A DNA stretch of 26,445 nt from NCBI GenBank assembly GCA_000434735.1, contig FR881183.1:1-26445 (forward strand), read 5' to 3'. This DNA is from Bacteroides sp. CAG:530. Its GTDB lineage: Bacteria > Bacteroidota > Bacteroidia > Bacteroidales > Bacteroidaceae. Position 1 is the first letter of the stretch; the number at the start of each line of letters is the position of its first letter. The notes below the pieces were generated by a model. The model ran no database searches. It saw only the letters and a program-made list of their open reading frames with translations, and was not told where the DNA came from. Below, in pieces: positions 22,846-26,445 of the stretch. The position numbers and the translations under genes were made by a program.

Positions 22846-25719
22846 ATGATACTATACGTCATCCTGTTTTTCATTGCCCTATGTATCGGCATGGCCACTT
22901 CGGTATATGCCTTCGGTACAGGCGGCAAAAGGAAAAAGATATTCGAGGACATCTACTTCTCGGTGGAGGAAGTGGACGGCATCGGTGTGGTGTATACCAA
23001 GAACGGTGACTACTCAGCCATACTGCGTATGGAAAATCCAGTGCAGAAATACTCCGCCAACATTGACAGCTACTATGAGTTCACCCAACTCTTCACCGCT
23101 ATCTGTCAGACCTTAGGCGAAGGCTATGCCATCCACAAGCAAGACGTGTTTACACGCAAACAGTTTAAGGACGAGAGTACTGACAAGCATGAGTTCTTGT
23201 CGGAAGCCTACTTCCACTATTACGAAGGACGTGAATACACAGACAGCAGTACCTATCTCATGGAGAATCCTGTGCAGAAATACTCCGCCAACATCGACAG
23301 CTACTATGAGTTCACCCAACTCTTCACTGCTGTCTGCCAGACTTTGGGTGAAGGCTATGCCATCCACAAACAGGATGTGTTTACACGCAAGCAGTTCAAG
23401 GATGAAAGTGCGGACAAACACGAATTCCTGTCAGAAGCATACTTCCGTTACTATCAAGGACGTGAATATACCGACAGCAGCACCTACCTGACCATCACGC
23501 AGGAGAACAAGAAAAGCACTCTGTTCTCTTTTGACCATAAGAAATGGCGTGACTTAATGGTGAAGGTTCGCAAGGTACACGACCAACTGAAAGATGCAGG
23601 AGTGAAAGCATCATTCCTCGGAAAACAGGAGGCACAGGAATATGTAGACCGCTTCTTTGCCATGAACTTCAGGGACAAAACCGTGAGCATGACAGGCTTC
23701 AAGGTGGATGAAGAGACCATCGGTATGGGCGACCGCCATTGTAAGATATATAGTCTTGTAGATGTAGACTGTGCCAATCTGCCCGGTATCATCCGTCCCT
23801 ACACCAATATGGAAGTGAACAACACCAGTATGCCGGTAGACTTGCTATCCGTTGTGGATGATATACCAGGAGTGCGAACAGTGATATACAACCAAATCAT
23901 CTTCATGCCCAACCAGAAGAAAGAGTTGGCAGTATTGGACAAGAAGAAAAACCGCCATGCCTCCATGCCTAACCCCAGCAATCAGATTGCTGTGGAAGAC
24001 ATCAAGCGAGTGCAAGACGTGATAGCGAGAGAAAACAAGCAGCTCGTCTATACGCATTATAATATTATGGTGACCGTGACATCCGATGCTGATATTCAAA
24101 AATGCACGAACCATATAGAAAACGCATTCGGGCGCATGGGCATCCACATATCCAAGCGAGCCTACAACCAGTTGGAGCTGTTTGTCAACTCCTTCCCCGG
24201 CAACTGCTTCGGAATGAATGAAGACTACGACCGCTTCCTGACCCTGTCGGATGCAGCCGTCAGTCTGATGTATAAGGAAAAGATAGTGCATAGTGAGGAC
24301 ACACCTTTCAAGGTGTATTACACCGACCGACAAGGCGTGCCCGTAGCCATCGACATATCGGGAAAGGAAGGTAAGAACAAGTTGACTGACAACAGCAATT
24401 TCTTCGTGCTCGGTCCTTCGGGCAGCGGCAAGAGCTTTTATGTCAACTCCATGGTGCGCCAAGCCCATGAACAGGACACCGACATCGTGTTGGTGGACAC
24501 TGGAAACTCATATGAAGGACTATGTGAATACTTCAACGGCAAATACATATCGTACACCGAAGAGCATCCCATCACGATGAACCCTTTCCAAATCAAACGA
24601 GAAGAATGGAACATCGAGAAACTGGACTTCCTGAAAAACCTTGTCATGCTTATATGGAAAGGCAGTCAGGGAACGGTGACGAAGACCGAAGACAAGCTCA
24701 TCGAGCAAGTCATCAACGAGTATTACGAGGCACATTTCGACCGAAACAGCATCAGCCGCTTGTGTTTCAACACCTTCTACGAGTTTAGTACAGGACGAAT
24801 CCCGGAAATCTCTCATGAGAACGGGCTACAAGGCATCGATTTGGCTTCCTACAACTATCTGCTAAAGGAGTTCTACCAAGGTGGCAGCCATGAGCAGACA
24901 CTCAATGAGGATATGGACAGCAGCCTGTTCGACGAGACCTTCATAGTCTTTGAAATCGACAGCATCAAGGACGACCCTCTACTCTTCCCTCTTGTCACGC
25001 TCATCATCATGGACGTGTTCCTTCAGAAGATGCGCATCAAGAAAAACCGCAAGATGCTCATCATCGAAGAAGCATGGAAAGCCATAGCATCACCAATGAT
25101 GGCAGAGTATATCAAGTATTCGTACAAGACCGCCCGTAAGTTCTGGGCCAGTGTGGGAGTAGTGACGCAGGAGATACAGGACATCATCGGCAGCGAAATC
25201 GTCAAAGAAGCCATCATCAACAATTCCGATGTGGTGATGTTGCTCGACCAGAGCAAGTTCAGGGAACGTTTCGACACCATCAAGTCCATCCTTGGACTGA
25301 CCGATGTGGACTGCAAGAAAATCTTCACCATCAACCGGCTCGACAACAAGGAAGGGCGTGCCTTCTTCCGTGAGGTGTTCATAAGGCGTGGACAGACCAG
25401 TGCCGTTTATGGTGTGGAAGAACCGCATGAGTGCTATATGACCTACACCACGGAACGAGCGGAGAAAGAAGCCTTGAAGCTGTACAAACGGGAACTGAAT
25501 AAGCTACTAGGACAGAAAGCTGGTTCATATCCGAAATCTACCGAAAGCCAATTGGGGTGCAGCCATCAGCAAGCCATCGAAGCCTATTGCCGAGATTGGG
25601 ATGCCAGTGGCATCGACAAATCCTTGGAGTTTGCCCAGAAAGTGAACAAGGCAGGACGAGTGTTGAATATAAAAAGGACAGACATCAGCAAAAAGAAAAG
25701 CAGACCAATCTGCATATAA
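22846..25719 (+). CDS. traG: Conjugative ATPase TraG (VirB4-like) with internal duplication
   Basis: A 957-residue ATPase that powers assembly of the conjugation apparatus at the inner membrane. Residues 1-22 are a hydrophobic anchor. Walker A is GPSGSGKS (523-530) and Walker B is MLIIEE (737-742), followed by AWKAI; VTQEIQDI and NNSDVVMLLDQ are further conserved ATPase stretches. Residues 62-138 and 139-215 are near-identical copies (four substitutions in 77), so the protein would be about 880 residues without the repeat. The reading frame stays open throughout. The start at 22846 follows AAGGAAAGAA. Whether the enzyme works with the extra segment in its N-terminal VirB4-type domain is unknown. 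Confidence 0.9.
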   Translation: MILYVILFFIALCIGMATSVYAFGTGGKRKKIFEDIYFSVEEVDGIGVVYTKNGDYSAILRMENPVQKYSANIDSYYEFTQLFTAICQTLGEGYAIHKQDVFTRKQFKDESTDKHEFLSEAYFHYYEGREYTDSSTYLMENPVQKYSANIDSYYEFTQLFTAVCQTLGEGYAIHKQDVFTRKQFKDESADKHEFLSEAYFRYYQGREYTDSSTYLTITQENKKSTLFSFDHKKWRDLMVKVRKVHDQLKDAGVKASFLGKQEAQEYVDRFFAMNFRDKTVSMTGFKVDEETIGMGDRHCKIYSLVDVDCANLPGIIRPYTNMEVNNTSMPVDLLSVVDDIPGVRTVIYNQIIFMPNQKKELAVLDKKKNRHASMPNPSNQIAVEDIKRVQDVIARENKQLVYTHYNIMVTVTSDADIQKCTNHIENAFGRMGIHISKRAYNQLELFVNSFPGNCFGMNEDYDRFLTLSDAAVSLMYKEKIVHSEDTPFKVYYTDRQGVPVAIDISGKEGKNKLTDNSNFFVLGPSGSGKSFYVNSMVRQAHEQDTDIVLVDTGNSYEGLCEYFNGKYISYTEEHPITMNPFQIKREEWNIEKLDFLKNLVMLIWKGSQGTVTKTEDKLIEQVINEYYEAHFDRNSISRLCFNTFYEFSTGRIPEISHENGLQGIDLASYNYLLKEFYQGGSHEQTLNEDMDSSLFDETFIVFEIDSIKDDPLLFPLVTLIIMDVFLQKMRIKKNRKMLIIEEAWKAIASPMMAEYIKYSYKTARKFWASVGVVTQEIQDIIGSEIVKEAIINNSDVVMLLDQSKFRERFDTIKSILGLTDVDCKKIFTINRLDNKEGRAFFREVFIRRGQTSAVYGVEEPHECYMTYTTERAEKEALKLYKRELNKLLGQKAGSYPKSTESQLGCSHQQAIEAYCRDWDASGIDKSLEFAQKVNKAGRVLNIKRTDISKKKSRPICI
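23029..23490 (+). repeat. In-frame 231-bp tandem duplication inside traG
   Basis: Copy 1 is 23029-23259 and copy 2 is 23260-23490, directly adjacent. By eye about 34 of 231 bases differ, nearly all at third codon positions, and only four of 77 residues change (Ile to Val, Thr to Ala, His to Arg, Glu to Gln). Confidence 0.9.
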
Positions 25720-25742
25720 AAAAGAAAAAACAATAGCGACAA

Positions 25743-26445
25743 ATGAAACGACTTCTAATCATCATGCTGACAATCTGTGTCTGGACATACAACGTCCGTG
25801 CACAGATCCACAGTGTGAACTACGACAAGGAAACAGTGGCGGCAATGGCTACAGCTTTCGGAGCGGAAGCCGTGGCAGAAAGCTATTACAGTGAACAGGT
25901 GGCAGCCATATTGAAACACTACAATGCGGCAGAACTTGCTACAGCCGGAATATTTGCCAGCAAGTTCTTGGAACGCAAGGCGATGACCGACTTGGGATTG
26001 TGGAACAGCAGTACAGAAAACTACTATTACCAACGCATCTACCACATGGTTAGCCACAAGATAATGCCTAAGATATGGACGGTAGCGAAAATGATGATTC
26101 ATTCTCCACATTCCGCATTGTATTGGGGTAGCTACCTGATGAAGGTCTGCGACGACACAAAGAACCTGTGTATGCAGTTTGAAAGTGTCGTCACCAACTC
26201 TACCCTCACCTTTGCCAATATCCAGTTTCTTGAAATCAACCGGGAGATAGCCGCCATACTGAAACTGTCAGACATCGGTCAAGTAGATTGGAAATCTATG
26301 CTCGACGATTTGGCAAAGGTACCGGGCAATTTCACGGTAGAAAACCTGAAGAGCGACATCGACAATCTGTATAAAATGGGCGTAGGACTCGCCACATCAG
26401 GCATGACAAACATCGGTGAAGCTCTGTTGCAGAAGAGCGTCTTCA
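25743..26445 (+). CDS. Exported conjugation-locus protein, cut by the window end
   Basis: ATG at 25743 lies 23 bp after the traG stop behind an A-rich region. The frame is open to the last base (234 codons) with no stop. Residues 1-20 form a signal peptide (MKRLLIIMLTICVWTYNVRA before Gln21). The mature part is mainly helical, with Ala-rich and Tyr-rich stretches and a KLSDIGQVDW segment. In CTnDOT-type elements the exported TraI protein (DUF4141) occupies a similar place, but I cannot match this sequence to it with confidence. It most likely belongs to the periplasmic part of the mating machinery. Confidence 0.75.
   Translation, partial: MKRLLIIMLTICVWTYNVRAQIHSVNYDKETVAAMATAFGAEAVAESYYSEQVAAILKHYNAAELATAGIFASKFLERKAMTDLGLWNSSTENYYYQRIYHMVSHKIMPKIWTVAKMMIHSPHSALYWGSYLMKVCDDTKNLCMQFESVVTNSTLTFANIQFLEINREIAAILKLSDIGQVDWKSMLDDLAKVPGNFTVENLKSDIDNLYKMGVGLATSGMTNIGEALLQKSVF

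Noticed and set aside
23845..24468. Minus-strand open frame of 207 codons inside traG
   Set aside because: Antisense to the traG ATPase region; His/Val-rich shadow composition and no recognisable domain.

Overview
The window looks like a chromosome segment from a gut-type Bacteroidales bacterium (Bacteroides/Phocaeicola-like). The reasons are TAnnTTTG-type -7 promoter elements, A-rich ribosome binding regions, a SusC-like outer-membrane beta-barrel protein, an NahK-like hexosamine kinase, the lysS-gpsA-pgi-HAD cluster, and CTnDOT-style tra genes. Genus and species cannot be fixed from the sequence alone.

Region 1 (1-2900) looks accessory. It holds a clostripain-like (C11) lipoprotein protease gene with an in-frame stop near its 3' end, about 600 bp of non-coding sequence, and a reverse-strand radical SAM/SPASM protein. 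A 13-bp sequence is repeated on both sides of the protease gene.

Region 2 (2900-15350) is core chromosome. On the minus strand are an NahK-like sugar kinase and a YafV-like omega-amidase. On the plus strand are lysS-gpsA-pgi, ending in a strong terminator, then a beta-phosphoglucomutase-like HAD phosphatase. A minus-strand outer-membrane beta-barrel protein and plus-strand dnaK with its own terminator follow.

Region 3 (about 15350 to the end) is an integrated conjugative-type element placed just behind the dnaK terminator. It starts with an excisionase-like two-HTH gene broken by apparent frameshifts, whose 3' part overlaps a tyrosine recombinase gene. Next come a control region with 11-bp-phased repeats and a 16-bp inverted repeat, and a second small HTH protein. 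An AT-rich minus-strand cargo operon follows: XRE controller, cytosine-5 methyltransferase, HaeII-type restriction endonuclease, a secreted repeat protein and a conserved unknown protein. The last part is a conjugation module read on the plus strand: a remnant of traE, traF, a traG ATPase with an unusual internal 77-residue duplication, and an exported protein cut by the window end.

The most unusual items are the traG duplication (about 85% identical in DNA, about 95% in protein), the traE remnant at the cargo/tra junction, the two-frameshift HTH gene next to int, the phased repeat sites around int, and the two unexplained genes after the restriction-modification set. I see no CRISPR array and no tRNA or rRNA gene. 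I found no clear evidence of an entirely new system; the best candidate is the pair of uncharacterised genes at 18036-19542.
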